Origin: Vicinamibacterales bacterium
GTDB taxonomy: Bacteria; Acidobacteriota; Vicinamibacteria; Vicinamibacterales; UBA823
Reading direction: 5' to 3'
Assembly: GCA_036012125.1 (NCBI GenBank)
Contig: DASCOS010000004.1
Coordinates: forward strand, 90,094 to 154,093
DNA length: 64,000 nt
Shown here one piece after another: positions 44,862 to 54,609 of this stretch. Both the position numbers and the translations under genes were made by a program. The notes below the pieces were generated by a model. The model was not told the DNA's origin. It did not search any database and saw only the letters and a list, made by a program, of their open reading frames with translations. The first letter of the stretch is position 1. Each line of letters begins with the position of its first letter.

Positions 44862-45602
44862 ATGCAATTAACGGGTCGATCAGCTTTAGTGACCGGCGGT
44901 AAGAGAATTGGTGCAGTAGTCGCCCAGGCGCTGGCGGCACGTGGAGCGGACGTAGCGCTTTCATTCAACCGCTCTCGTCACGAGGCCGAACAGGCCGCAG
45001 AAGCGATTCGCGCGCATGGCCAGCAAGCCTTCATCGCACCGGCGGATTTGTCGCAAGCCTCTGCATGCGGTGAAATTGTGCAGGCCACTACTGAGGCTTT
45101 GGGTCGACTCGACATACTGGTACACATGGCCTCGGTCTACGCTCAAACACCGTTTGACCAGCTAACTGTTGACGACTGGGATCGATCACTCGCGGTGGAT
45201 CTCCGTGCAGCCTTTCTCTGTGCGCGTGCGGCTGTACCGCATATGCGCACCGCTGGAGGTGGGCGTATCGTTATGTTCTCGGATTGGACAGCCAAGAGTG
45301 GCCGACCAACCTACACGGGCTATCTGCCGTATTACGTCGCTAAAGCTGGCTCAGTCGCGCTGGCCGAAGCGTTAGCGTTCGAATTGGCACCCGACCAAAT
45401 TCTTGTTAACTCAATCGCTCCTGGACCCATCCGTGCACCGGCACAACTGGGAAAGGCAGTCCAAGAGGAGGTCATCCGCGCGACGCCGCTCAGCCGATGG
45501 GGCGGCGATGAGGAGATTGCAAAAACTGTTCTTTGGCTTATCGAAAGTGATTTCGTAACGGGTGAGACAATTCGGGTAGACGGTGGGCGCCACCTGCGTT
45601 GA
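44862..45602 (+). CDS. SDR family oxidoreductase (pteridine reductase-like)
   Basis: A 246-residue short-chain dehydrogenase/reductase. Nucleotide-binding loop: ALVTGGKRIGAVVA, a TGGxRIG form resembling pteridine reductases and favouring NADPH with the following S-F-N-R-S. Active-site Y-x-x-x-K: TGYLPYYVAKAG, with serine in VMFSDWTAKSG. LVHMASVY is the N-x-x-S-like strand with N changed to H. C-terminal GETIRVDGGRHLR. Substrate unknown. Confidence 0.89.
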   Translation: MQLTGRSALVTGGKRIGAVVAQALAARGADVALSFNRSRHEAEQAAEAIRAHGQQAFIAPADLSQASACGEIVQATTEALGRLDILVHMASVYAQTPFDQLTVDDWDRSLAVDLRAAFLCARAAVPHMRTAGGGRIVMFSDWTAKSGRPTYTGYLPYYVAKAGSVALAEALAFELAPDQILVNSIAPGPIRAPAQLGKAVQEEVIRATPLSRWGGDEEIAKTVLWLIESDFVTGETIRVDGGRHLR

Positions 45603-45616
45603 GTCTGGGTTCAGGC

Positions 45617-46822
45617 TCACACGTTAAGCAGAGCTTTCATTGAGGCGAGTGCGCCCGTCAATTCGTCGCGGTTCTTCCCAAAGGCCAGCCGGATATACCC
45701 CTCACCGTGCGTGCCGAAATCGGCGCCGGGCACACAACCGATACGACCTTCCTTAATCAGGTACTCGACCAATGCCCACGAGAGTGATTCCGGACTTCCC
45801 GTGTTGCCCGGTGGGCGCCAAGCCGGATCGATCCGGAGGAACGCATAGAACGCCCCCTTGGGAGGTTCGCCGCTGAGTACCCCGGAGCCTAATTCGCGGA
45901 TGCCCTCGTAGAACAGGTCGCGCCGTGCCTGCAACTCGACCCGATAAGCCTCCACTTGATTTTTTGCGTCCTCTAAGCCACCGACGCCACCCCATTGCAC
46001 AACTGTGCCAGTGTTGCTACACGTATAGTAAAGAACTTTCTTAATACGGTCGGCAATGACTGGATCCTTTATCGCGAAATAACCCAGACGGAGGCCGGTC
46101 ATCGCGTACGATTTGCTAAACGTGTAAACAGAGATCGTTCGGTTGTACATGCCCGGCAGGGACGCTATGCTCACATGACGTTCGCCGTCGAAGACGATGT
46201 CTTCGTATGCCTCGTCGGAGATTACCCACAGATCGTGCTCTTGTGCGATCGCCGCGATCCGCTCAATATCTGCCTGGGTGAGGAGGCCGCCGGTTGGGTT
46301 CTGGGGTGAATTCAGCAGGATTGCCCGCGTCTTTTGTGTCACCTTCGATTCCAACTCGTCTAGGTCTGGCCGCCAGCGACGCGATTCATACAACGGGCAG
46401 TCGATGGGTACACCTTGAGCTGATTGGATGGTACCGCGTGTCGCTGGCCACATTGGGTCGGCACAGAGCACTTCGTCGCCTGGTTCCAGTAAACCGTGGA
46501 AAATCACGTAGAGACCATGGATACCGCCGTTGGTGACCATGACGTCGCCAACCGATTCAATCGGAATCTTGTTTTGGTTTTGAAGCTTGTCAACAATGAG
46601 TTCACGGAGGCGGGGAATGCCAACCGTCTGAACATAGTGCGTACGATTCTCAGCGATGGCTCGACTCATTCCAGCTTTAACAGCGTCCGGAGCGTCAAAG
46701 CCGACGTCACCTTGATCGAGACGATAGGGGTTTTCGATACCGAACATCATGTCGCGAATCCGCATAATGCCCGAGAACGGAATGGAGTCGAGGCGCTCAC
46801 CCATTCGCTCAGAGTGGCACAT
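45617..46822 (-). CDS. PLP-dependent aminotransferase, class I/II
   Basis: A ~401-residue fold-type I aminotransferase related to aspartate/alanine/aromatic aminotransferases. The PLP lysine is in TFSKSYAMTGLRLG, preceded by LNSPQNPTGGLLT and ISDEAYEDIVF. GGIHGLYVIFHGLLEPGDEVL is the cofactor phosphate region; C-terminal YIRLAFG keeps the substrate carboxylate arginine. Start is not certain: 46822 is used here; 46804 or the open frame at 46882 are alternatives, and ribosome sites are weak. Transcribed divergently from the ACC-deaminase-like gene. Confidence 0.9.
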   Translation of the reverse strand: MCHSERMGERLDSIPFSGIMRIRDMMFGIENPYRLDQGDVGFDAPDAVKAGMSRAIAENRTHYVQTVGIPRLRELIVDKLQNQNKIPIESVGDVMVTNGGIHGLYVIFHGLLEPGDEVLCADPMWPATRGTIQSAQGVPIDCPLYESRRWRPDLDELESKVTQKTRAILLNSPQNPTGGLLTQADIERIAAIAQEHDLWVISDEAYEDIVFDGERHVSIASLPGMYNRTISVYTFSKSYAMTGLRLGYFAIKDPVIADRIKKVLYYTCSNTGTVVQWGGVGGLEDAKNQVEAYRVELQARRDLFYEGIRELGSGVLSGEPPKGAFYAFLRIDPAWRPPGNTGSPESLSWALVEYLIKEGRIGCVPGADFGTHGEGYIRLAFGKNRDELTGALASMKALLNV

Positions 46823-46966
46823 AGTGCTAGGTCTTGGCAAACCCCCGATGTTTAAGGTTCTTGTTGTTTTCCACAGCCGCACAGTCGTGGCGGCAGCGGC
46901 GATCGGTTATCCTTGCGGTCTCGAAACGCTCGCTGAGCTTTATTGGGAGACCCCGCTGTTCAACCG

Positions 46967-47944
46967 ATGAGCACCGATCCGATTTCTATACTGAGCGCAG
47001 TACCGGCGATTGCGCTAGGGCATTATCCGACTCCAGTGGAGGAACTGAACGGCCTACGTGCCGCACTGGGCGGTGGGCCCCGGCTTATCGTCAAACGCGA
47101 CGATTCCATCGGATTTGCTTTCGGTGGTAACAAGGTCAGAAAACTTGAGTTGGTGTGTGCACGGGCACTGAATGAGGGTGCCGATACCCTCATCACGGCC
47201 GGTGGTGTGCAGTCGAACCACGCACGGGTGACAGCGGCGGTCGCGGCTCGTCATGGCCTACGTTGTCTGCTCGTGGCGAACGGTGTGCCACCGGATAAGC
47301 CAACGGCAAATGCGTTACTCGACGAGCTATTGGGTGCTGAGGTTCATTACGTTAAGTCTCGTGAAGACCGGTCGCCCACGATGGCGTCGGCAGCGGCACG
47401 CTTGGTTGCGGCGGGACGGCGTCCCTATGTGATTCCCGTCGGTGCCTCAACTCCACTAGGAGCACTGGGATATGTTCGTGCAGTGGGCGAGTTGGCTGGT
47501 CAGGTGACGCCTCCCGACGTAATCGTCCACGCCAGTTCGTCCGGTGGAACCCAGGCTGGTCTTGTGGCTGGGTGCCGCCTTTACACGCAACGCACCCAAG
47601 TCATCGGTGTCAGTGCTGACGATTCAGCTGAATCATTACTCCAGACGATAGCGACACTGATTAGAGGGATCGAGACGATCCTTCAACTCGCACCGGGCTC
47701 ACTGTCTAATGGCCCATCTGTGGAGGTAGAGGACGGGTTTTGTGGTGATGGCTATGGAATTCCCACCGAGCTGTCACGCGAAGCGCTCGATCTACTAGCC
47801 CGACGAGACGCTATTTTTCTTGACCCTACTTATACGGCTAAGGCAATGGCAGCACTTATCGCTTACATACGAGAAAGCCGGTTTCGGGATGATCAAACGG
47901 TGCTTTTTTGGCATACCGGTGGCCAGGTGAATCTGTTTGCCTAA
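46967..47944 (+). CDS. ACC deaminase/D-cysteine desulfhydrase family PLP enzyme
   Basis: A 325-residue fold-type II PLP enzyme. IVKRDDSIGFAFGGNKVRKLEL contains the Schiff-base lysine in GGNKVRK and TLITAGGVQSNHARVTAA is the adjacent substrate loop. IVHASSSGGTQAGLVAG binds the phosphate. These enzymes split D-cysteine (pyruvate, sulfide, ammonia) or ACC; sequence alone does not choose. ATG 46967 is favoured although the open frame begins at 46943. It is followed closely by a secreted unknown. Confidence 0.88.
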   Translation: MSTDPISILSAVPAIALGHYPTPVEELNGLRAALGGGPRLIVKRDDSIGFAFGGNKVRKLELVCARALNEGADTLITAGGVQSNHARVTAAVAARHGLRCLLVANGVPPDKPTANALLDELLGAEVHYVKSREDRSPTMASAAARLVAAGRRPYVIPVGASTPLGALGYVRAVGELAGQVTPPDVIVHASSSGGTQAGLVAGCRLYTQRTQVIGVSADDSAESLLQTIATLIRGIETILQLAPGSLSNGPSVEVEDGFCGDGYGIPTELSREALDLLARRDAIFLDPTYTAKAMAALIAYIRESRFRDDQTVLFWHTGGQVNLFA

Positions 47945-48030
47945 TGCGAATTTTGATACATTGGCTCTATCGTTCCTCCAGTTGGTCTCGCTTCAGCGTT
48001 GGGTTGATTAAATCTAAGGGCAACGGACGG

Positions 48031-48879
48031 GTGAAAACTCTATTGACGGGAGTCGTCGTCGCTGGGTTTGCGGCGACCGTGTTTACACAGTCATTAACGC
48101 TGGATGAGTTGCTATTCCGAGCGAGTCAGTCCGTCGTCGCTTATGAACGAGTGTTTTCGAATGCCGTTGCCGAAGAGCAATACGTACAGCGGATTCTTCG
48201 ATTTAATGGAACATTACGCCGCCAGCGGGATTTACGGTCCGACATGCTACTCGTGCAGCTACCGGGGGCCGTTTCGTGGTTCGGATTCCGTGACGTTTTC
48301 GAAGTCGACGGGAAGCCAGTACGTGATCGTGACGAACGCTTACAGAAGCTGTTCCTTGGCGAGGCACGGCCAGCTGTGGAGCAAGCCACTACACTTACGC
48401 GGGAAAGCGCTCGCTATAACATCGGTGAAGTCGTTCGCACGGTGAATTTACCGACAATGGCGTTAACGTTCCTTCACCCGCTCAACCAGCACCGGTTTGA
48501 CTTCAAGCGTGTGGATGAGGAGGTGATTGCTGGGCGGCCCGTCTGGGTCGTGCAGTACAGTGAACAAGCGCAACCGACATTTGTCCAGATTCCTGCAGGC
48601 GATATGTTCGCCCGCGGTAGATTTTGGCTCGATGTTGAAACGGGGGACACTTTACGTAGCGAGTTGGTTCTCGGCACGTCCCACAGTGAGCTCCTGACGA
48701 CGATCGTCGTCGATTATCGCCAGCACGAAGCATTCCGGTCTTGGGTACCGCATTCGATGCGTGAAATTTATGAGCGACCACTTGAGTCCAGGGCCGAGTC
48801 GATCGAGGCGACGGCCATTTATTCAAACTTTAGGCAATTCGGTGTGGAGACCAAGGAATCGGTGAGGGTGCCAAGATGA
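48031..48879 (+). CDS. Secreted protein of unknown function, copy B
   Basis: A 282-residue exported protein, second member of the family at 27936-28874. Shared blocks: RDVFEVDGKPVRDRDERLQKLF, ESARYNIGEV, N-L-P-T-M-A-L, GRFWLDVETG, and YSNFRQFGVETK at the C-terminal end. I chose GTG 48031, which has TAAGGG upstream and gives a clean signal peptide; the frame also allows ATG 47944, which overlaps the stop of the previous gene. No known domain. Confidence 0.8.
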   Translation: MKTLLTGVVVAGFAATVFTQSLTLDELLFRASQSVVAYERVFSNAVAEEQYVQRILRFNGTLRRQRDLRSDMLLVQLPGAVSWFGFRDVFEVDGKPVRDRDERLQKLFLGEARPAVEQATTLTRESARYNIGEVVRTVNLPTMALTFLHPLNQHRFDFKRVDEEVIAGRPVWVVQYSEQAQPTFVQIPAGDMFARGRFWLDVETGDTLRSELVLGTSHSELLTTIVVDYRQHEAFRSWVPHSMREIYERPLESRAESIEATAIYSNFRQFGVETKESVRVPR

Positions 48880-48913
48880 CGTTGGTCGCCAAGCTGATTG
48901 GTAATGGCACTGT

Positions 48914-50989
48914 ATGTTCCGGCGAGGGGTGATGATAGTGGTCCTTGGGCTGACTATGGGTTCTGCGGTAGCGGGTGGATGGGAATTACCAGACTCGGCT
49001 GGTGATTCTCCAGCTCCAGTTGTCAGGGGTGGAGACAAAGCGGCCGACCGGCCGTATTTGCTAGAGCGGGTCGGTGAAGCGGCAGTTGTTCAGCTTTATG
49101 CCGACGGGTTCGAGAGCCTGCCCCTCGACCAGCGCATCCTGGTCTATCACCTCTACCGGGCCGCACTCGCTGGTCGTGACATCTTTTTCGATCAACGGTA
49201 CGTGCACAACCTTGAGATGCGAGAAGTACTCGAGCAGATCCTGACTCATGCCGATGACGTGGACCCGGACACTCGCGCCAAGATCGAGCGCTACACCAAG
49301 CTCTTTTGGATTAACACCGGTCCCTACAACAATTTGACAGCTAGGAAGTTCGTTCTTACCTGCACCGGGGAGGCCTTTCTTGCCGCTGCTCAAGCAGCTG
49401 TCGATGGAGGCGCGAGATTTCCCACACGTCACGGCGAGACGCTGGACGTCATGCTGACGCGCATGTTGCCTCTTTTTCTTGATCCATCGGTTGATCCGAG
49501 CGTGACAACTAAAACACCAGGTCTGGAAGAAGACCTTCTAATGGCGAGCGCCAACAACCTCTACGTGGACGTCACAATGGACGACCTTGAGAGTTTCACG
49601 GAACAGTACGCCTTAAATTCACGTCTTGTAAAACTCGGGGACCACGTTGTTGAGGAGGTTTACAAGCTCGACGGAAAATACGGCGAACATATTTCTCGAA
49701 TCATTAAGCACTTGGAAGCCGCGATTCCATATGCCACTGAGTCGATGGCCAAAGCACTCAAAGCCTTGATCCGGTTCTACCGTACTGGAGAAGACGCCGA
49801 CCGCAAAGCCTATGACATCGCATGGGTCCAGGACGATGCCTCACCCATCGACACCATTAACGGGTTCATCGAGGTGTACATGGACGCCCGTGGCACGAAA
49901 GGGGCGTGGGAAGCGTTGGTCTACTACGTTAATCAGGAGAAAACTGCGGAGATCCAAGTTCTCGCTGATAATGCTCAATGGTTTGAAGATCGAATGCCAT
50001 GGGACCCGAAGTATCGGAAGAAGGGTGTCCGTGGTATTACGGCCAACGCCATTGATGTCGTCATTGAAACCGGTGAATCAGGGCCGGTGACCCCGATTGG
50101 CATTAACTTGCCAAATGATCAGAGTGTTCGGGAGGAGCACGGGAGTAAATCAGTGTCACTCTCAAATGTAGTGGAAACCTATGAACACGCAACACCGTCA
50201 GGATTTCGCACGGAATTCTCCTGGACCCCCGCTGAGGCCACTCGCGCTGAACGCTGGAGCAGGACTGCTGGTGAACTCACCACAAATATGCATGAGGTGA
50301 TTGGACACGCCTCGGGTAGGCTGGCAGATCACCTTAACGGGAATCCGCAAGCTGCGTTGAAGGAGCAGTATTCCGCACTTGAGGAGAGCCGAGCAGACTT
50401 AGTGGCGCTCTACTTTCTCCCTGATCCGCAGCTGGCCGAATTTGGACTTGTACCAGTAGAGCATCACAACGAAATCGTACTAGCAGGGTACGAAGGTTAT
50501 GCGCGGAACGCTATCACACAGCTTCGGCGTGTCCGGAAAGGGACACAGCTCGAGGAGGATCACATGCGTAACCGCCAGATGATCGTCAGGTGGTTAATGG
50601 ACAACACGACCGCTATCGAAGAACGTGTGCATAACAGCAAGACTTTTTACGTGATTACTGACGTGACTGTGTTCCAACAGGGGGTAGGTGAACTGCTCGC
50701 GGAAGTACAAAGGGTCAAATCTAAGGGTGATTACGAGGCGGCGAAATGGTTGTTTGAGACCTACGGGATCCATTTTGATGCAGACCTCCGTGATCAGGTC
50801 GTCGAACGCGTGGACGCGTTAAACCTTCCATCCTACTCGGGTTTTGTGCAACCAAAACTCGACGTAGAACGGGACGCTGACAACACAATTATCGATGTGA
50901 CCATCTCCTATCCGCAGGACCTTATGACCCAGATGCTCGAGTACTCTGGAAATGCTGTCGGGATGGTGCGTCCTAGAGGTCTTCACTAA
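48914..50989 (+). CDS. Dipeptidyl-peptidase III-like exported metallopeptidase (M49)
   Basis: A 691-residue zinc peptidase of family M49, which removes dipeptides from peptide N-termini. The M49 zinc motif H-E-x-x-G-H is HEVIGH at about 460-465, with the third ligand glutamate in LEESRADLVALY (~490). The N-terminal signal (VMIVVLGLTMGSAVAG) places it outside the cytoplasm, whereas eukaryotic DPP III is cytosolic. Length is similar to known M49 enzymes. It overlaps the next gene by one base (TAATG), implying coupled translation with the HEAT-cyclophilin protein. Confidence 0.88.
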   Translation: MFRRGVMIVVLGLTMGSAVAGGWELPDSAGDSPAPVVRGGDKAADRPYLLERVGEAAVVQLYADGFESLPLDQRILVYHLYRAALAGRDIFFDQRYVHNLEMREVLEQILTHADDVDPDTRAKIERYTKLFWINTGPYNNLTARKFVLTCTGEAFLAAAQAAVDGGARFPTRHGETLDVMLTRMLPLFLDPSVDPSVTTKTPGLEEDLLMASANNLYVDVTMDDLESFTEQYALNSRLVKLGDHVVEEVYKLDGKYGEHISRIIKHLEAAIPYATESMAKALKALIRFYRTGEDADRKAYDIAWVQDDASPIDTINGFIEVYMDARGTKGAWEALVYYVNQEKTAEIQVLADNAQWFEDRMPWDPKYRKKGVRGITANAIDVVIETGESGPVTPIGINLPNDQSVREEHGSKSVSLSNVVETYEHATPSGFRTEFSWTPAEATRAERWSRTAGELTTNMHEVIGHASGRLADHLNGNPQAALKEQYSALEESRADLVALYFLPDPQLAEFGLVPVEHHNEIVLAGYEGYARNAITQLRRVRKGTQLEEDHMRNRQMIVRWLMDNTTAIEERVHNSKTFYVITDVTVFQQGVGELLAEVQRVKSKGDYEAAKWLFETYGIHFDADLRDQVVERVDALNLPSYSGFVQPKLDVERDADNTIIDVTISYPQDLMTQMLEYSGNAVGMVRPRGLH

Positions 50990-53070
50990 TGAGTTTTTTG
51001 TCAAATCAACCCTTGCGCGCGTTTGTGGCTTGCGTCCTTTCTGCCGTGGTTCCTGTGATCGGTATGCCGATCGAGTCGGCGGCTCAGGATTCGTCGGTGG
51101 AAACTCTTGCTTTTCGCCAAGCCATGCTAGTGGCTGAAGATTCCCGCGCGACGGATCCAGTCAGTCTAGCGACGCTCCTGACCGGCATCGATAGTCCGAA
51201 CGAAGAGATTCAGAAGATTGCAGTGCGCGCCCTTGGGCGGTTGGAGCGCTTCGATCTGAGTGGTCGGATCGCCAGACTACTCGAGGCCGGTCAGCCAGCC
51301 GTGCGGCGCGAGGCCATCAACGCCCTCGGCCAGAGCCTGCAGCGTGGCGGTGACCTTTCAGCTTACGTGTCAATGCTGCTAGCTCGGCTCCAAGAGGAGA
51401 AAGATCCTGAGGTGCAAGGTGTCGTCGCCGAGACGCTCGGGCGATTACCATATCTAGACTCTCAGACACTGCAGCGTGTGGAATTAATGCTGGGGTCTTT
51501 CGTAAGTTCTGTAGATCCCGCTGTTCGTCTCGGAGCCGTTGATGGTCTTGAAGCGATAGCTAGGTTGCGGGGTGATCAAACGCCGCTGGCGGATCAGACA
51601 ATTGCGCAGCTCCGCGTAGTCTTGACTACTTCAGGCAGTGATGAGAATGCCTTACGGACTCGGCGGCTCGCGTTGGCAGCTTTTAATGCCAGCGGGTCAG
51701 TCGATGTAGGGACTATTTCTGCGGCGCTTGATGATAGTGACGCGCAGATGCGTCGACTAGCTACGCTGGCGCTGCTTGATGCTGACGACCTGCCTGAGAG
51801 GCAATTGCTGATTGAGAAGGCACTAACCGACAAGTCCGCGATGGTGCGGCTCGACGCTTTGGTTGCGTATGGCAAACACGGTCGGTTAAGGGGGTGTAAT
51901 TCGCTCGTCGATGCTGTCGAGGATCAGAATTCACATGTTTCTCTCCGGGCGCTGGATCTACTTGGCGAAGGTTGTCCCACGGGTCCGTCACCAACGAGCT
52001 TTGTCGCGAGTATTGTTGGTGGGCTCAACACGGATGGTGATTGGCATCGGCCGGTACACGCCCTGGTCGCACTGGCTAGACTCGATCAGAACCGTGCAGC
52101 TGGTTTGCTGCCGCGATTCGTTGAGCATCCGGTCTGGCAGGTCAGGATGTATGGAGCGCGAGCTGCAACACAGTTAGGTCCCGCCAGTGGCGTGATACTT
52201 GCCGAGCTTGCTGACGATCCGAATGCTAATGTACGCGGGGCGGCACTACGCGGTCTTGTAGCACTGGAGGGGCACGCTGCTGACGACGTTCTGTTGCAGG
52301 CGCTGGCCAGCGATGACTATGGCCTATTACGCACGGTGGCTAACCTGCTCGAAGGAAGCCCAGATCGGCGCACGCCAACGATTTTACTTTCGACGTTGGC
52401 TAGGCTTACTGCGTCGGCTAGGGATACGTCGCGCGATGCACGAGTGGCAATTCTCCAGCGCCTTAAGGAATTAGGTTCGCGACGCAACGCCGGGGTGCTG
52501 CGACCGTACCTGGAGGACCCCGACCTCCGAGTAGCCGCTACGGCAGCCGAAGCGCTATCCGACTGGACCGGCCAGACGGTTTTAGCGAGGACATCCCGTT
52601 TACGGACTGGAACACCGCCATCACTTGAAGCCGCACTCGGTCTTATTGGTGCCCACGTCCGGATGGTGAACGGCGCTGAGTTTCAACTCACACTATTTCC
52701 CGAAGAAGCACCCGCGACGGTCGACCGATTTTCTCAGCTTGCACGGAAGGGTTACTACAACACGTTGACTTTTCACCGCGTGGTCCCGAACTTTGTGATC
52801 CAGGGCGGGAGTCCTGGCGCTAATGAATTCATGGGAGACGGTCCCTACATGCGTGACGAACTCGGCCTTCGTCCACATGTTCGTGGTGCAGTCGGAATCT
52901 CCACCCGCGGTCGTGATACCGGCGACGCCCAGATCTTCATTAATCTCGTGGACAACCCTCGACTTGATCACAACTTCACGGTGTTCGCGCAGGTCACCGC
53001 TGGCATGGACACGGTGGACGCCATCCTTGAAGGGGACGCAATCGATCGGATTGAGATTATTGAGCGTTAA
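50989..53070 (+). CDS. HEAT-repeat protein with C-terminal cyclophilin peptidyl-prolyl isomerase
   Basis: A 693-residue exported protein. After a signal (ending IESAAQ), residues ~60-510 are helical HEAT repeats (DPAVRLGAVDGLEAIARL, DEVRGAALRGLVAL-like units such as NANVRGAALRGLVAL). Residues ~545-693 form a cyclophilin-type PPIase: PEEAPATVDRFSQLARKGYYNTLTFHRVVPNFVIQGGSP with the catalytic arginine in FHRV, and DAQIFINL, LDHNFTVFAQV. It starts at the DPP III stop (TAATG). The pairing suggests periplasmic protein folding or peptide handling; the HEAT part may bind a partner. Confidence 0.9.
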   Translation: MSFLSNQPLRAFVACVLSAVVPVIGMPIESAAQDSSVETLAFRQAMLVAEDSRATDPVSLATLLTGIDSPNEEIQKIAVRALGRLERFDLSGRIARLLEAGQPAVRREAINALGQSLQRGGDLSAYVSMLLARLQEEKDPEVQGVVAETLGRLPYLDSQTLQRVELMLGSFVSSVDPAVRLGAVDGLEAIARLRGDQTPLADQTIAQLRVVLTTSGSDENALRTRRLALAAFNASGSVDVGTISAALDDSDAQMRRLATLALLDADDLPERQLLIEKALTDKSAMVRLDALVAYGKHGRLRGCNSLVDAVEDQNSHVSLRALDLLGEGCPTGPSPTSFVASIVGGLNTDGDWHRPVHALVALARLDQNRAAGLLPRFVEHPVWQVRMYGARAATQLGPASGVILAELADDPNANVRGAALRGLVALEGHAADDVLLQALASDDYGLLRTVANLLEGSPDRRTPTILLSTLARLTASARDTSRDARVAILQRLKELGSRRNAGVLRPYLEDPDLRVAATAAEALSDWTGQTVLARTSRLRTGTPPSLEAALGLIGAHVRMVNGAEFQLTLFPEEAPATVDRFSQLARKGYYNTLTFHRVVPNFVIQGGSPGANEFMGDGPYMRDELGLRPHVRGAVGISTRGRDTGDAQIFINLVDNPRLDHNFTVFAQVTAGMDTVDAILEGDAIDRIEIIER

Positions 53071-53265
53071 TTTCAACACTCGAAATCATTGTGCACCTCG
53101 AGTCGTCTCGCTCGTGTCGGCCGGAAGTAGTTGTAGCTCCTCATGCTATTAACCGGTTGTTTCATTAAAACCAGTTGTATGTATAAACGTAGTTGCTCGT
53201 TGAAGTTGGCGGATTTCGGTCGGTTGGGTGCCTAGGTACACATGTAGAATGACGGCCTGACGAAA

Positions 53266-54486
53266 ATGGGAACACCTCACTTCGGTGTGTCGTATTGGAT
53301 CGACCGGTTGCCCCGCCGCCGGCCATCCTACACTCGGTATCGTGGTCAGACCGACGTCGGCGTTGCGATTATCGGCGGTGGGATGGCAGGTTGTGCAACC
53401 GCATACGCCCTGTCGACGGCGGGTGTGCGCGTTTGTCTCTTTGAAGCAGATCGAATTGGTCAAGGTGCAGTCGGTTCGAGTACTGCACTCGTAATGCAGG
53501 AACCTGACGTCGATTTTCAAGATGTACTTGACGTGCACGGCCTTCGCGCAACCCGAACGATTTGGAGAATGACGCGCCGTGGTGCGCTGGATTTTGTGGC
53601 GGCTATCCGTCGACTCAAAATACCGTGCCAACCTGAGGCACAGGATTCGATCTATTTTGCGAATGACTCTGCGTCGGCGCAGCGACTGCGCTACGAACTG
53701 GGGTTGCGTAAAAAGGCTAAGTTGGAGGCTCGCTGGCTCACGGTCGAGCAACTACGGCGCGAGACAAATGTGGAGGCCGAAGGTGCTATTCGTGTCACGG
53801 GCAATGCACAGGTTGAGCCACTGCGTACCTGCTTAGGCTTTGCGGCTGCAGCGGTGAAACGAGGTGCCTCCATACACGAACGATCGCCCGTCGAGCGGAT
53901 CAGAACCGGACGAGAACATGTTGAACTGCTGACCGCAGGCGGGACAGTTCGTGCTGATCGGCTCGTCATTGCGACCGGACACCCGGGGTCGTTGTTCAAA
54001 CCATTAGCGCGGCATTTTCGTGTTGCGGAAACTTACGCTGTCGCGACCCTGCCGCTAGGTGCTCGGATTCGAGCCGGCCTTGGCCGGCGTCGGGCAATGC
54101 TGTGGGACACCGCTGATCCGTATCACTATCTACGCTGGACGAGGGATGGGCGGATCATCTTTGGCGGCGGTGATCGATCACAACCCCATCCAAGATCTCG
54201 TGCCAGAGTACTCGTGCAGCGTACAGGGCAACTTATGTATGAGCTGTCGGTGTTATATCCGGTAATCTCCGGTATTCAGCCTGAGTACGCGTGGTCAGGC
54301 CCCTCAGTGACCACAGCTGATGGACTGCCCTACATTGGCCCTCATCGGAACTATCCGCGACATTTGTTTGCGCTCGGTTTTGGCGGTAATGGGCTCGCGC
54401 AGGGATTCTTGGCGTCGCGTATCCTACTGCGGCACTACCTTGGTGAGCCCGCGAAGGGCGACGAGCTCTTTGGCTTCGCTCGGTGA
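53266..54486 (+). CDS. FAD-dependent oxidoreductase (DAO/glycine-oxidase family)
   Basis: A 406-residue flavoprotein of the D-amino acid oxidase/GlpD-like group. FAD motif GVAIIGGGMAGCATAYAL at about 29-50, second FAD contact in LVIATGHPGSLF, and the C-terminal YAWSGPSVTTADGLPYIGPH and GFGGNGLAQGF. It probably oxidises an amine or amino acid, possibly with an FAD-adjacent acceptor; N-terminal YWIDRLP is a motif of the YurR-like oxidoreductases. No obvious ribosome site before ATG 53266. Confidence 0.87.
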   Translation: MGTPHFGVSYWIDRLPRRRPSYTRYRGQTDVGVAIIGGGMAGCATAYALSTAGVRVCLFEADRIGQGAVGSSTALVMQEPDVDFQDVLDVHGLRATRTIWRMTRRGALDFVAAIRRLKIPCQPEAQDSIYFANDSASAQRLRYELGLRKKAKLEARWLTVEQLRRETNVEAEGAIRVTGNAQVEPLRTCLGFAAAAVKRGASIHERSPVERIRTGREHVELLTAGGTVRADRLVIATGHPGSLFKPLARHFRVAETYAVATLPLGARIRAGLGRRRAMLWDTADPYHYLRWTRDGRIIFGGGDRSQPHPRSRARVLVQRTGQLMYELSVLYPVISGIQPEYAWSGPSVTTADGLPYIGPHRNYPRHLFALGFGGNGLAQGFLASRILLRHYLGEPAKGDELFGFAR

Positions 54487-54609
54487 TCCGTCATAAGAGT
54501 CGTCGTGCTGGCTATTGAACCGCATCCTGACGACAACAAAAGAGGACTATTATCGCGAGGTCGTTGAGCACACGGAATGACCAGCGTGAGGTATAGTCGA
54601 AGGACTCGT

